Origin: Myrmaecium sp. VS I D KN 1
Lineage: Eukaryota > Ascomycota > Dothideomycetes > Valsariales > Valsariaceae
NCBI GenBank assembly: GCA_019775845.1
Contig: JADQAV010000020.1
Span: 434,001 to 498,000, forward strand
DNA: 64,000 bases
Direction of reading: 5' to 3'
The notes below the pieces were generated by a model. The model did no database searches. It was not told the DNA's origin and worked only from the letters and a program-made list of their open reading frames with translations. Of the stretch, positions 12,072-23,821 are shown piece after piece (the stretch's first letter is position 1; each line of letters begins with the position of its first letter). The position numbers and the translations under genes were made by a program.

Positions 12072-13706
12072 ATAATAATAGTAATAATAGTAATAGTAGT
12101 ATTATATCTAGTTATTCTTTTACTATTAAGTTCTCGCGCGTCCGCCTATTATTACCCTTAATAAACGGGTAATATTAGATATTACTACCCCTCTTACCTG
12201 CGGTACTCTTCGGAGTAAAAGGTAATAAATATATATTATCTTATCTATTCTACTATATAATGTAGTAGTCTAACTAATATTAAATAGTTTATAACCGCCG
12301 CCACTCGCTTCCTTATACTAATAATAGTACTAATAGTAGTAAGAGAAGGAGCTATAATAATAGTAATAATAAGGAGATCTTCTATTACCCCCCGGCCCTA
12401 ATAATAATAATAACGATAACTTCTTATAAGTATATACCTAAGAGGATATTAAGATTATAGGTTACTAACCTATATAATTAGTATAAACTTTCTCCCGCCT
12501 ATCTTATCCCTAGTACCGTCTACTATAAAATAATAATAATAGTAGCTATAGTAGTATTAATAATAGTAGTAGTAGTAATACTAGTAGTATTAATAGTAAT
12601 AGTAGTAAGGTCTCTAGTACCTCCTTCCTTATAATAATAATAACGATAATAATATTCTATAAGTAAGTACTTAAAATAAAAAAAATAAGACTATAAATTA
12701 CTAACCTATATAACTAGCTTCGCGTTTAGCCCTCCCTCCTTATCCTAGCCTCCCTTCCTTCTTATATTACCGCCGCTATTATTACTACTATCCTCCTTAC
12801 TATCGCCCCCTAAGTACTAGTCCTAGCTCTTATAGCTACTCTCTTAATCCTAATAGTTACTAGCCCTACTATTACTATTATAATATAGTAGCTTATTATA
12901 TTTAATATAGTAGATTAGCTGCGCCGCCTTTAGGCGGATTTTTAATTTAAGGCTATAGGGCCCTAACCCCCCTAAATAACTAAGAAGTAGTAGAGCCTTA
13001 ATAATAGATTCCCGGAGGAGTAGAAGGCCTCTAAAGTATAGGACTAGTCCTATATAGAGAGAATTATAAAGACCTTTCTAGGGGAGAAGCTACCTAGTAA
13101 TATAGTATATTTAGAATATTAGTTTAATAGGTTTAAATATTAGACCTATTTAAAAACGGGTATATTATTAGTTTTAAAGGCTAGATTAATATATATTCGG
13201 TACTAGGCTTATATAAAAGCTTATTTAGTCTCTATTTATAAGTAGTAGTTAGATTACTCTCCGCCTCTATATCTCCTCCTAAAAGGGGGAGGAGGTCCTC
13301 CAGGACCTAATACTCCTAGTATTACTATTTAATATAAAGTATATTATAGACTATATATTCTAGTTCTTATATTATAGTCGGGTCTCTAGTTATATTATTC
13401 TTTTAGTATAGTATTATCTATTTAGCTTAGTCCGCCCGGATTCTAGCGGGGTAGTATAGTTTCTATATACTAGATTCTTTCTATAGTTTCTATAATATAG
13501 TCTATATAAATTAGTATAAATATAAGTAATACGTGACCAGAATAATATATTAGTATATTTACTTTATAGTTATTATTATAGTAGTATAAGGATAGTTAAG
13601 AGGAGAGGTCGCTTAAATAATATACGAATAAAATAATCTAAGGGACTAAGTAGGTCCCTATTATACTATAAATATACTAGTAGTATATAATAGATATATT
13701 ATTAGC

Positions 13707-15690
13707 CTAGGAGTTTATAAGAGTTAGAGTTTACGGGGAATATAGATATTATTAGTTATTATATAGTTTAGGAGTTTACTAAAGTTCCCGGGTTTACTAG
13801 AGTTTAGTTATAGTTTCTTACTCCTCCTACCCTCCTCCCTCTTCTTTTTTATTTCCGAGGGGCGGTATTATTCGTATAAGTAAATATATCTTAAAGAAAG
13901 GACTTAGAATTAGTAGTATATCTACTAAGAAGTATTTAGTAATAATTACTAATAAATAGGATTATTAGTTAATTTTCCTATCTTTAAGAGCCTATTTAAG
14001 GTATCTATTAGTAGCTTAGTAAATAACCTACTCTAGAGACCTATATATAATTAGTAATTTCTTAATATCTTAATTACGCGGGTTTATATTAATTAAGCAG
14101 CGTAGAGCTTTAATAGCTCTAAATTCTCTACTATATATTATATTAATAGAGGTAGATAGAGCGACGCTTCTATCTATTCTATAGGTTAATCTACTTAGGG
14201 TCGTAGTTATAAATAAGACGACGGTCCCCTTAAGGGGAAGAGTAAGATAACGGTCCTCTTAAGGGATATCCTTAAAGTTAATATTATTATAGATAACTAC
14301 CGCTTATAAATCCCTTACTAGAACCTGAAGATATCTTTATTAAGGCCGACTTAATTATATTAGTTAAGTATATTAATTAGCTTAGGAGTTTATAGAAGTT
14401 AATAGGAGTTAATAGGAGTTATTAGAAGGGTAAGTAATATAAGTAATAAGAAATAGAAAGGGGAGAATAAATATAATATAATTAATTAGTAAGTTTATAG
14501 AAGTTAGTAGGAGTTAGTAGGATATTTTAAAGGTAAATATAATATAGGGTATTAGAGTAGTATAAGGCTATAAAGGGGAATATATCGACTTAAGAGTTAA
14601 TAGGAGTTTAAAAGGCGAGAGAGATATAATTACTAGTTATATACTTTAATATTCTTCGCGATATCCGCTATTAATTAGTTAGCTTAGTAATAGCTATAAT
14701 ATAAACTAAGGCTAGAAAGGACTTTAATAACTTAACGTTTTATACTTAACCTAATAAAATAAGTATTAAGTATAGAGGTAAGATAATTTAACTTCTTTTT
14801 TATATAAGAGAAGTATAGTATAGAGATAATTATATATAGCTGTTTCTCTAATATAGTTAAAACTAAGCCTTAATATATAGCTTAATATATCCGCTAGTTC
14901 CTAAGGAGGCCTATTAAGACCTTATAAAGTATAGGTATAATACTTCTTATTATCTTAAATATAGCTATAAAGTCTATTCTTTCTATATTAATATAATAGT
15001 TAAATTTATTAAAGAAGGGCTATTAGATTAAGTTATTAAGCTCGTCCGTAAGAACCTTAATAAAGGTTAGAGTATTAACGTAAAGATAACGAAGGCGGCG
15101 ATTATTACTTAGAACTATCTTTAGAATATATTACTATTATATAGGTATATAGTATAAATAATATAAATAATACTAGATTATAATATTTTATTATTATATA
15201 ATAGTGCGCGCGCTAACTCCTACCTAAGCCTTAATAAACTACTTAAACGACTATTAAACTTATTATATTATATTAATAATTACTTAGAGCTTCTTAGCGG
15301 ATATAGAGCGTCTACCCTAAGTATTCTATATATTCTAATTAGGTATATTAGGTATTAGGGTATTAGTAAATAATAATAAATAGTTAAGTAATAGAGATAA
15401 GAATGTAGGTAATAAAATAAATAGTATAGATATTATAATAGACTTTATATTTAATAAATTATATATAGTAAAAGAAGTACTTTTAAATAAGCCTAGTTTA
15501 AAATAGATAAGTAACAGGAGTAAAAGAAAAGTATAACGGTAAATAATATAATAATAGATTATATAGAGATAATATTAGAGTAGTATATAAATTAATTATT
15601 TACCCTTAAATACTCTACTAGGAATTAGTCTATAGTTACTATAATTAGCTTAGGAATTTCTAAAGGTTATTAGGAGTTACTAGGAGTTTA
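13707..15690 (-). repeat. Right subterminal repeat array (TAGGAGTT motif)
   Basis: The inverse complement of the left motif, TAGGAGTT, is found at 13707-13726, 13768-13785, 14383-14424, 14491-14520, 14595-14610 and 15651-15690. The switch of orientation between the two halves mirrors the terminal inverted repeats and supports one element, or two nested related ones. Confidence 0.7.
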
Positions 15691-15740
15691 AGATAGTCCT
15701 AATTAGGTATAGCTCGAGTAGCGCTAATTCCCGCTAGGGA

Positions 15741-15760
15741 GTCTGATTTACCTGAGATAA
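15741..15760 (-). repeat. Right terminal inverted repeat
   Basis: Reads TTATCTCAGGTAAATCAGAC on the minus strand and matches the left end apart from the short gap after TTATCT. Confidence 0.8.
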
Positions 15761-15769
15761 CCTTAAAAG
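15761..15769. repeat. Right 9-bp target-site duplication (CCTTAAAAG)
   Basis: Right-hand copy of the target duplication. It is followed directly by ATGGATTATCAACC, which resumes the FAD gene in frame. Confidence 0.85.
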
Positions 15770-16333
15770 ATGGATTATCAACCAGGTCGAGCAAAAGCGG
15801 ATTAGCTTTGGACAAGACAAACGGGGCGATGCCGGTTGTGGAACCGCCATTTCTCGCCGTGAAGGTGACCTGCGGCATCACTTTCACGTTCGGCGGGCTG
15901 AAGATAGACCCAAAGTCCGCGCAGGTTATTTCTACGATGGAGGAGCCGATTGCAGGTTTGTATTGTGCTGGAGAAATGGTCGGCGGTTTATTCTATGAGA
16001 ATTATCCTGGAGGGAGCGGGCTCACTTCTGGTGCAGTATTCGGACGAAAGGCCGGGTGGAATGCTGCTTTAGCAGCATAGCAAACATAGGTGATGGAGAG
16101 GAAAAACTTGCGAAGGCAGTAACAATCAAGCAGCCCCCTTTTTGCCCGCTTGCCAGTCGTGCCAGTTTATGGCGATGATAAGGTCGACCTCCGCGACATG
16201 CAATAGGGGATAGGGCATCGTGTCTTGGCACTTTACGCGAAGGCGCGAGGCGCGTCTTCTTCGAGAGACTTTCCGTATCGTTCGGCATCCAACATCACAT
16301 TCACCTCCTGTCTCCCAAGATACCTATAGTGAA

Positions 16334-17572
16334 ATGGCTCTCCTTGTTGACAAACACCGCCCGCGCTCGCTTGATGCCCTCAGCTACCACCACGACCTCT
16401 CTGCTCGCCTACGCTCACTTGTATGTCCAGTGCCCTGTGTCACTCCGGCCACTTTTACAAATCATACAGGCATACTAACGAATACAGGCCCAAAGCGGCG
16501 ACTTTCCTCATCTCTTAGTCTATGGCCCCTCGGGAGCTGGCAAAAAGACGCGCATCACAGCGACACTCAAAGAGCTCTATGGGCCTGGCGTTGAGAAGAT
16601 CAAGATCGACGCGCGCGTCTTCCAGACAACCTCGAACCGAAAACTCGAATTCAATATCGTAGCGTCCGTCTATCACCTTGAGATTACACCGAGTGATGTC
16701 GGCAACTATGACAGAGTGGTGGTGCAAGATCTGCTGAAGGAGGTTGCTCAGACGCAGCAAGTGGATTTGAGCGCGAAACAGCGCTTCAAGGTGGTGGTCA
16801 TCAATGAGGCGGATCACCTCAGTAGGGACGCACAGGCTGCATTAAGGAGAACCATGGAAAAATACAGCCCGAATCTCAGGTTGATTTTACTGGCCAATTC
16901 TACGTCAAATATAATCGCACCGATCAGGAGCAGAACGTTACTCGTCAGGGTAGCAGCACCAACGGTTGAGGACATCGCAAATGTATTGAAGAAGGTCGGG
17001 ACAAAAGAGGGGTGGAAAGAGGTGCCGGCACTAAACGAGCGGATCGCGAAGGAGAGCGGGCGAAATTTAAGGAAGGCATTGCTTATGTACGAGGCGGTGT
17101 ATGCTCAGAAGTAGGTTTGGATGCAGATCTCATGGGCGGGATGAGAAGCTAACATGATGGCATCAGTGAGACGGTCAACGAAAACACTCCGATCCCGCCT
17201 CCGGATTGGGAGGCACTCATCGCCCAGATCGCGGATGAGATCATTGCAGAACGCACTCCGGCACGGATACTACAAGCCAGAGCAAAGCTCTACGATCTTC
17301 TAGTTCATTGCATACCTGCCACAACCATCTTAAAGGTTTGTCGTCTCTTCGAATCCTCTATGCGCATCGCATCTACTGACCGAGACATGCAGACCCTGGC
17401 TTTCAAACTCATGCCGAAAGTCGACGAGCAGCTGCGACCGGAGATCATCAAGTGGGCCGCCTTCTTCGAGCACCGAGTTCGCCTGGGTAGCAAGGTCATC
17501 TTCCATTTGGAAGCTTTCGTAGCCAAGTTCATGCGGATATATGAGAGCCACTTGATGGGAATTGATTTCTGA
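16334..17572 (+). CDS. rfc5: Replication factor C subunit 5 (clamp loader)
   Basis: Small subunit of the RFC clamp loader that opens PCNA and places it on primer-template DNA in the nucleus; it corresponds to yeast Rfc5 and human RFC3. Exons 16334-16420, 16488-17110, 17167-17335 and 17393-17572 give 352 residues, the usual family length. The N-terminus MALLVDKHRPRSLDAL is the RFC box. Walker A is GPSGAGKKTR, and NEADHLSRDAQAALRRTMEKY follows as Walker B and helix, with Asn replacing the usual Asp at its start, as is normal for this subunit. Then comes IRSRTLLVRV (sensor region) and a C-terminal collar domain ending MRIYESHLMGIDF. The upstream in-frame ATG at 16220 was not used because the family starts at MALLVDKHRP. 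The FAD pseudogene ends 253 bp upstream. Confidence 0.96.
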
Positions 17573-17928
17573 GAACCACAGGGGTCAGGTCAGTCAAGGC
17601 GTTGTGGCACTGAATTGGGTAAGGAAAGCATATCTCGGCGTTTAAGCTTGCATACATCCTCTTATGTGTTCGTTTCCTTCTTGCTTCAGGTTGTACTCCG
17701 AGTACTTAGTCGCAGTGATTATGAGAGATGGCTTGGCGTGCGCGACATGCGGGTACCGGTAGTGATGTCATTCGGACGCCGGAAAGCTCCCAACAGCAAC
17801 CTTTCCCAACGGCTTTCCTCGTCCACATCCAACCATCGTTAAACCAACTTTACCTTCACTAAGCGCACTCTGCTGCTCCATCCGAAATCACCCTAACAAG
17901 TCATCCACACGCCGTAAACAGCTCAAGC
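17573..17928. other. Intergenic region, no gene seen
   Basis: 3' flank of rfc5 and promoter of the next small gene. No open frame of note. Confidence 0.6.
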
Positions 17929-18415
17929 ATGTCCGGCCAGCTCATGGACACTTCGCCCGGCGGCGAAACATCTCAGTATGTTTTCATCCGCTTCTTCTCG
18001 GGCCCATCTGACTAGACCGCCTAGCTAACTCTGCACCGTCAGATATGAATCGATCCAGACCGTCACCAAGTCACCTTCCCGCTCACCCGGCCAGCTCGGC
18101 TCCTCCCAAGAAGGCACCGCGCCCGCCTCCTCGGCCCTCTTTCCCATCGGCAGCGGCAGTGGCAGCGCGGCCTCCACATACACCAACCCTTCTGCTGGCG
18201 CCAAAACTGCCGAGAAGATCCGGTACGGCCAGGCCATCAGCGAAGAAGGTGCAGGCGGATACACGGCGGGCGGGCTGGGTTCCAACAGCGCGGTGAGCGA
18301 GGACGCAGGGGGCCCAAGGGCGCAGGAAGGCGAGTCGGACAACGGGGCGGCGAAACAGCGGAGGGAGCAGGGATATGGCGGGTCGAGGGATATGAGGAGG
18401 GATGTCGGCGCGTAG
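17929..18415 (+). CDS. Small conserved fungal protein of unknown function
   Basis: 139 residues from exons 17929-17975 and 18043-18415, with an intron carrying a CTAAC branch site. The start is MSGQLMDTSPGGETSQYES. The middle is rich in Ser, Gly and Pro, and the block AEKIRYGQAISEEGAGGYT is the part most likely to be conserved. The C-terminus is charged. There is no signal peptide, membrane segment or known domain. A long minus-strand frame overlaps the whole gene but is a shadow, since the plus-strand reading splices cleanly. I do not recognise a function. Confidence 0.75.
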
Positions 18416-18948
18416 ACGTCGGCGGAGGATGACTGTTCCGCGAATGTCCCATATATCGCACAGCCAACACTGTACTTTAGTTCGTCGCAGCAGGAAACCA
18501 TTGCCGGAAGAAAAGAAAGGGAAAAGCCTTGGGCCAAGAAAAGCAACTGAATTCGTTACTGCCGTATGACGCATGTCCAATCTAAAAGTGAGATAACAAC
18601 CAAACTTCGTTGCTGCTTCGTTCGTGGCATCTCATTCAACCCATGACCGGGAGGGAAAGGCAAACGGTAAATGGTGTAATGTGGGAAGAAAAGAGAAAGT
18701 CATCATGTGGATAGGAGGTATAAAGAAAGAAAAGAAGATGCCATAGTAAAGAAAGATCAGAACGGATAAATGGGAGTCAACGAAGGAAATGCGCCCACAG
18801 GCGCTAACAGCGCACCCCATATAAACCCATAAGCAATGTCACAGTATGTCAAACCGTACGAACGAAGTTCCTTCCATCCGTTTGCCACCGATCCAATCCC
18901 TCTAGGTGGTCCAAACCTCACGTATCTTCCACAAGCTTGCTTCGTCGT
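18416..18948. other. Convergent intergenic region
   Basis: Shared 3' flank between the small plus-strand gene and the minus-strand DUF7514 gene. No gene seen. Confidence 0.6.
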
Positions 18949-20952
18949 CTAAACATACCTGTTCCCTCCCCCTCCCGTATCCCACCCTCCGGGCATGCCT
19001 TGGGGATAAGCATACGAGCTGATTCCCCCAACACTGCTGCCCCTTCTCCTGCCACGATAGCCCGTGGCACTAACATCATAGTCATCCCAGCTGGTTCTCG
19101 CCCCTGATGCTGAAGGCGGGGGCGATGCCGGATAGCCCTCTTCCGCCCGCCGTCTCGCCCAATCCGAGCCGGTCCTGTGTTCGCCCCACTCCTCGTCGAA
19201 GGGATCCCGTCCGCCTCCTGCGGCGTCATACAGGTTGCTTTGGTAGTAGCTCCCTGGAATCTCGGTGACATTCGAATCGCTCCTCGTGCCGTATGGACCG
19301 AAGGATGGGGAGCGGGGACGGCGGTGCCGACCTTCACCGCCATTATAGCCACTTGGAATGTAGGCGCTGTTGCGGTAGTGGCGGTTGGAAGCCGTGGGAT
19401 TGTAGTCGCGTGGTGTCCCGTCACTGTTGAGGGCGGAGCTGTGCGTGCGAAGGTGAGACGAATGATGCAAAGCAGGTTCGCTCGCACTGTCATTGTATAC
19501 CTTACCCCCGCCCGGCTGGGCAGAGTAGGGTTTACGCTCTCGCTCTAGCGGGACAGAGGGTGGAGAATCGGGCTCGTCATCATCAGAATACACGACGGCT
19601 GACGACACGCTCGAGTCTCCCGCAACAGAAGAATATGGGTTACGTTTGCGATCGGCTTCGGGAGATGACTGTGCTGTGGCCAGTGGCTGTGTTGGTGGGG
19701 GAAATGCTGTGCGCTTTGCCAGGGTGATGCGCGGGTCTTGGGTCAGTGCGGCGGCGCAGCGCTGCTGAGCCTGAGGGTTTTCGTGTTTAGGAAAAAGCCG
19801 ACGCGGAAGATCTTTAGGAAAGCGCTCCCTAGGATTGTCAGCGTTGGAGATAGGCATATGAAGGACGGCATTGGCCAGGCGCTGGGCTTCAGCATCGGGA
19901 TATGCCTGAATGAAGGCTGTCATCCAAGCTTGAAAGCCAACGGGTGTGAGTGCCGGAATGCGTGGTTCCTCGCTATGACTGTCTTGTTGAATGAAGTGGT
20001 GTTCACATTTGAGATCGCGGTAAATTTTGCTAAGAGCACTGTGGGAAAGTTGGCTAAAAATGACTGCCAGAACATCAGCTACATTCACGCAGGATTATCG
20101 GGGAACCTACCTCTCCACGGATATATCTCCTCTGGTAGTTTCACATCCTCGTAAAACTTAAGCATTTTTGCAGGAGGGATAACTAAACTCTTCTTCGGCT
20201 CGTAGTCATCGATCTATCACTGTGAGCCGCTGATCCCGTACGAGGAGGACGTACGAGCTTACGATGTGCAAGGCAAGGCCTCGGAGAAACTGCCCTAAGC
20301 GCGCTGTTGGAGTACCGTCCGTCTTCTCGAAAAGAGGCTGCCAGATCTTTTCAACTGTTGTGGTTTCACTCTCGGTAACTGTCCTTTCTGGTGCTGCAGG
20401 TCGCGTGGGGGTGTTGTCGTAAGCAGTGCCTTGAGTAGGCGGCGGCTTGATGTTATTACATGCTCGTGTTCCGGTCACATCCTCGGCTCCCGCGGCAAGG
20501 GACTCTTGAGAGGCCCGTTCAGGTGAGTTGTATCTTGTGCCAGGATGTTCTCGAGTCGGCGACGGAGGGGTATATACATTACGAATAGGATAAGTAGCCG
20601 TGGACGATGTCGAGGAGCGGTTAGTACGAGCCTGAGGCGGCGGCGACTGTACAGGAATTCCACCTGTCTTTAAGCTATCTAAGACCTGCTTTTTGACTTG
20701 CTCTGTGATCTGCTGAATGATTGCCGGATCCACTTGACTGGCGGCATCCGTCTTGTCGAAGGTATTGTTAACAGCCTCGTAAAACGCAGGTTGTTGAGAC
20801 GTATCCGACCGAGTCCTCGACGAGGCGCGCGAACGCGGGCTCAGCGGAGTATGCGACTGGTACGAGCTTCTGCGATAATCCGTGTTGTAGTTGCGTGCAT
20901 CCAAGTAATCGTCGTAAGTGGACTGAGAGCCGCGGTAGCCGTCAGAAGCCAT
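18949..20952 (-). CDS. DUF7514-type protein of unknown function
   Basis: 635 residues from exons 20952-20263, 20213-20111 and 20063-18949; both introns are under 50 nt. The first 230 residues are low-complexity (Ser, Thr, Arg, Pro), with a short helix around VDPAIIQQITEQVKKQVLDSL. A folded region from about 231 to 365 contains IDDYEPKKSLVIPPAKML, YEDVKLPEEIYPWRVIFSQL, LSKIYRDLKCEHHFIQ and FQAWMTAFIQAYPDAEAQRL, ending with ERFPKDLPRRLFP; this matches my memory of the DUF7514 family. The rest is disordered, rich in Ser, Tyr, Gly and Arg. There is no signal peptide or membrane segment. An ATG three codons upstream (20961) is an alternative start. Function is unknown; a scaffold or regulatory role would be a guess. 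Confidence 0.85.
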
Positions 20953-23821
20953 GGTTAACACTCGTCACACATGTATCTGCGGCTTGTTCGGTGGCCGAGT
21001 AGTTGTTGATTGTTATCGCCTCTGTTTTGGTTGAGCGCGGTTGGCTGATCAACAAGCTGAGTGTTCTGGCGTATGGTTCACGGCACAGTAGCAGGTACAG
21101 TAGGTGGTGGTGGTGATGGTGGCGGATGTCGAGGAAGCGGAGACCGGCTCATGCAGGGTATCCAGTAGCTGCTAGAAGGTCGCAAAGCCAGATGACGATC
21201 GCCAAACCCACGATTTCCTCCGCGGTAGCGTACGTTACTGCATAGGTATAGAGGGAGAAAGGAGCAAGGCAAAGACAGAATGGGGATTGTTCTTGCAGAC
21301 AGCGTTTGACGTGTTGCGGTTGCAGGATGTATGTACATGGCGAGGCCGAACAGGGAGGGGCCAAAGGGCATGCATGGTAGGTACAGTACTACTGGTACCT
21401 ATGTACGGAGTAGGTATCCACGCAACTGCAGTTGAGGGATCCATGGACGATTCAGGGGACCGCACCCTCGGGCAAAGCGGTTTTGACCGCTCACCTTTAC
21501 CATTCTTCGTCCTTTTGCACTCAAGGCTGGAGAGCAGTCAGTACATGATGACCCAGTCTCAAGGCACAAAAAACAGCGGACGTCATCTCCCGGCCCACTG
21601 CCTTTCCCAGCTAACTGTCTACCCCAAAGCGACGCGGAAGCTCCCCTCCGCAAACCTGGCATCATGGTAGAAATAGTCCTTCTGAGCCATTCCGAAGCTG
21701 TACCTGTGCGAGTGTTTTCATCTGTTCGCGGGCGCATCGCTCCAGCCCAGGCGTGGTCATTGTGCATAGCAGCAGGACGATGACCCGCTTCCTGGGCGTC
21801 GGTGCGCGGTTGTTGGCTCAGCCAAGCGTTCCGTACGAATCAACCGCAGTGATATCGGTCGGATGATCCACTTGCCCGTCACCGATTCGCACCTGGGCTA
21901 GCTATGTAAATAGCTAGGTACTAGAAGACCAAAGGGCTGAGACGTGTTGGTTACTCGTTTGAAACGCCGCTACAACAGCTGCCAGGATTATCGGCCTTCC
22001 TCCGCTTCTGCCAAAACGCTGGCAAATCCTTCCAGAGGCTCCGTCAGCGGCAATGGACGGCCAGTCAAAGCAGCTGTACGGATACAGGCTGGCCTACGAC
22101 AGCCGGCTGCGGGCACGGAAGAGGAGATCACGCTGATCGAGCAGATTCCCTTGCATTTCCCCTTCGAGGCTCCCATCTCGTGGGGCGCTTCAGCTCGTTG
22201 TCTCAGGAGATACGTGGACAATTCCACTCGGCGAGCTTTGGGAAGGCAGATTACGCTGCGCTTTCGTATTCCAGTTCGAGGTTGACGCAGTGAGATGCGC
22301 GGAAGGCAGAGAGCAGCTCCAGGCGTTTTCGATGCGAACCTAGAACACCACCAAAATAGGACCGATTACCAGCTCGTTGCGTCGGGTGCGCAACCCGGCG
22401 ATATGATAGGGAGAATGACAGCAGCGCCGATCAGCGCGCCCGGGCGTTGTTTCGCACCAGCTTGTTTGACAGATGGACGGCGGAAGGCGATGGCTGTAAT
22501 TGGCCGATCGCGTCTCGGCGAGCCGAAGCTCCCTGTTATAACCATTCTCAGAGTTCAAAGACAGAGCTGAATAAATACATCAATTACAGCTTTGGGGAGC
22601 AACAAGCATTTATATCCGTGCTAGACATGTACCTTATGTAGACAATGGATCTCAAAGGCTAATTTATTAAATGTCACCCACACAGGCAGCCATGGGATAA
22701 ACAGCTAAGGTTGAAGAATTGATTTTATCCAGCATCAGCAACGGGTGAATCATTCATGGGTTGCTCACAAGACACCTGGGCTTCTTCCCGACGTTGTAAG
22801 TTCGATGCTCTGAATCAGTAGGAGTAGAAGGCATCTGACTTCGCGTAGAAGTATCCAGTATGTATGTAAAAGCGTATGAGTACGTGACGGGCTGACAGTT
22901 CGGGTGGTATTTATTGTACATCACTGTAATGGAGCCGCATGTACAGTAGCAGTAGGGGTTTTGGGCGCAGGGCTGGACGGGCGGAGAAGCAGAGGGGCAC
23001 GCTGAAACACTAGCCGGTTCTTTGACGGTTTCAAAGCGTGCCCGGGCAAGCCCCTTCAAAATAACAGCACCACTCGCCCACTCTCTCCCGACGTGCCCGC
23101 TCGACATGATCTCTGGCCGTCAGTGAGAGTCCTGCGACGCTGTTTCTTCATGCCCCAGCTTTGTTTCTACGGCGTGCGTTGCCGCTGTTCTCCTCGCCGC
23201 TGATACCTACCGCCCCCACCCCAGACAAAGAGACAGGCCGCTGCTTGGGGAGACTGAAACTCTCGAGACTGGGTCTGGCTCTCTGCCCGCCGCATCCCGC
23301 TCCCTCCAGTCATCGTCGGTACCTACGGCAGTACTGTAGTGCCTGTGAGGCCCCGACGCTCCCTCTTTCGTCTCAGCATCATCATCAGCGTCATGATATC
23401 TAACCTACACGCGTCCCCAGCTCGTTTCCATAGCCACCCATCGGCCACATCTGGCTTTGCTTTCAGCGACTCCAACACCTTCAACGGCACGGCGTCTTGT
23501 GCGGCACACGACTCTCCTACCCCCCCCACCCAGTCAAGCCGTGTAACCTTGGGCTTTCGAGAAACATCACATACCTTTCCGCTGCCCTGCGCACCGAACG
23601 CCCCGGACGACAACCGCTTCCACCCCTATTATACGCTCTCTTTGGCCTATCTCTAACGCTGCGCGTTCATACGATACCCTTTGCATTGAGACGATGCTAC
23701 AGTGACGACATCACGAAGCGCTCCACATATTTCTACGGCAGGACAGCAACGTCACACGGAGACAAGATCTTGCATTGATTTCCTAGACAATAACGAACAC
23801 AACATCCCTTTCGAGAGAAGT
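20953..23821. other. Long divergent intergenic region
   Basis: 2.9 kb between two divergent genes. Short frames here have no family support. The pyrimidine-rich stretch near 23,160-23,700 probably forms the promoter and long leader of ste11. A cluster of GTAC-type motifs, including GGTACC and TACGGAGTA, lies at about 21,374-21,420. Confidence 0.6.

Larger units (their letters stand above)
7329..15760. mobile_element. 8.43-kb RIP-degraded TIR DNA transposon with helicase remnant
   Basis: Its limits are fixed by the 9-bp duplication and by terminal inverted repeats: the left end starts TTATCTTATAAATCAGAC and the right end, read on the minus strand, starts TTATCTCAGGTAAATCAGAC. The interior is saturated with TpA and almost lacks CpA/TpG, so it has been through RIP and has no long open frame. 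Copies of AACTCCTA run rightwards in the left part and as TAGGAGTT in the right part, an inverted subterminal arrangement seen in large TIR transposons. The plus strand between about 8,600 and 10,200 keeps traces of a superfamily 2 helicase. A 9-bp duplication fits Mutator-like elements best, but no transposase could be recognised, so the superfamily is open. A second element nested near 11,340 cannot be excluded. Confidence 0.8.
6073..16080 (+). pseudogene. FAD-dependent dehydrogenase pseudogene (tricarballylate dehydrogenase/fumarate reductase-like), split by an 8.4-kb insertion
   Basis: The left part (about 6073-7328) encodes the N-terminal FAD-binding fold: a Rossmann motif VVGSGNAGFFAA, then TGGR, WGGMVLS and VVLAAGGFEANP. 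The right part (15761-16080) gives the C-terminal end, KDGLSTRSSKSG through FLAVKVTCGITFTFGG to YPGGSGLTSGAVFGRKAG, which is open to its stop. The two parts meet at FDPSL/KDG, exactly where the insertion carries a 9-bp target duplication. The family is the FAD-binding-2 superfamily of flavoprotein dehydrogenases. The left part is also decayed: an in-frame TAG at 6454-6456 replaces an expected Trp, and the reading frame shifts near 6820, 6922, 7016 and 7110, as single-base losses. Base composition of the gene parts is normal, so this decay is ordinary neutral loss rather than RIP. Likely start is ATG at 6073 or 6076. Confidence 0.9.

Noticed and set aside
12900-14650. Possible transposase in the right half of the TIR element
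   Set aside because: Several stretches look protein-like when stops are ignored, but none matched a transposase motif I could name.
18025-18580. Minus-strand frames of 165-173 codons
   Set aside because: They are shadows of the small plus-strand gene at 17929-18415, which splices cleanly and has a conserved-looking block.
21944-22285. 113-codon plus-strand frame
   Set aside because: No domain, no splice support and no sign of codon bias; it probably occurs by chance in the long intergenic region.
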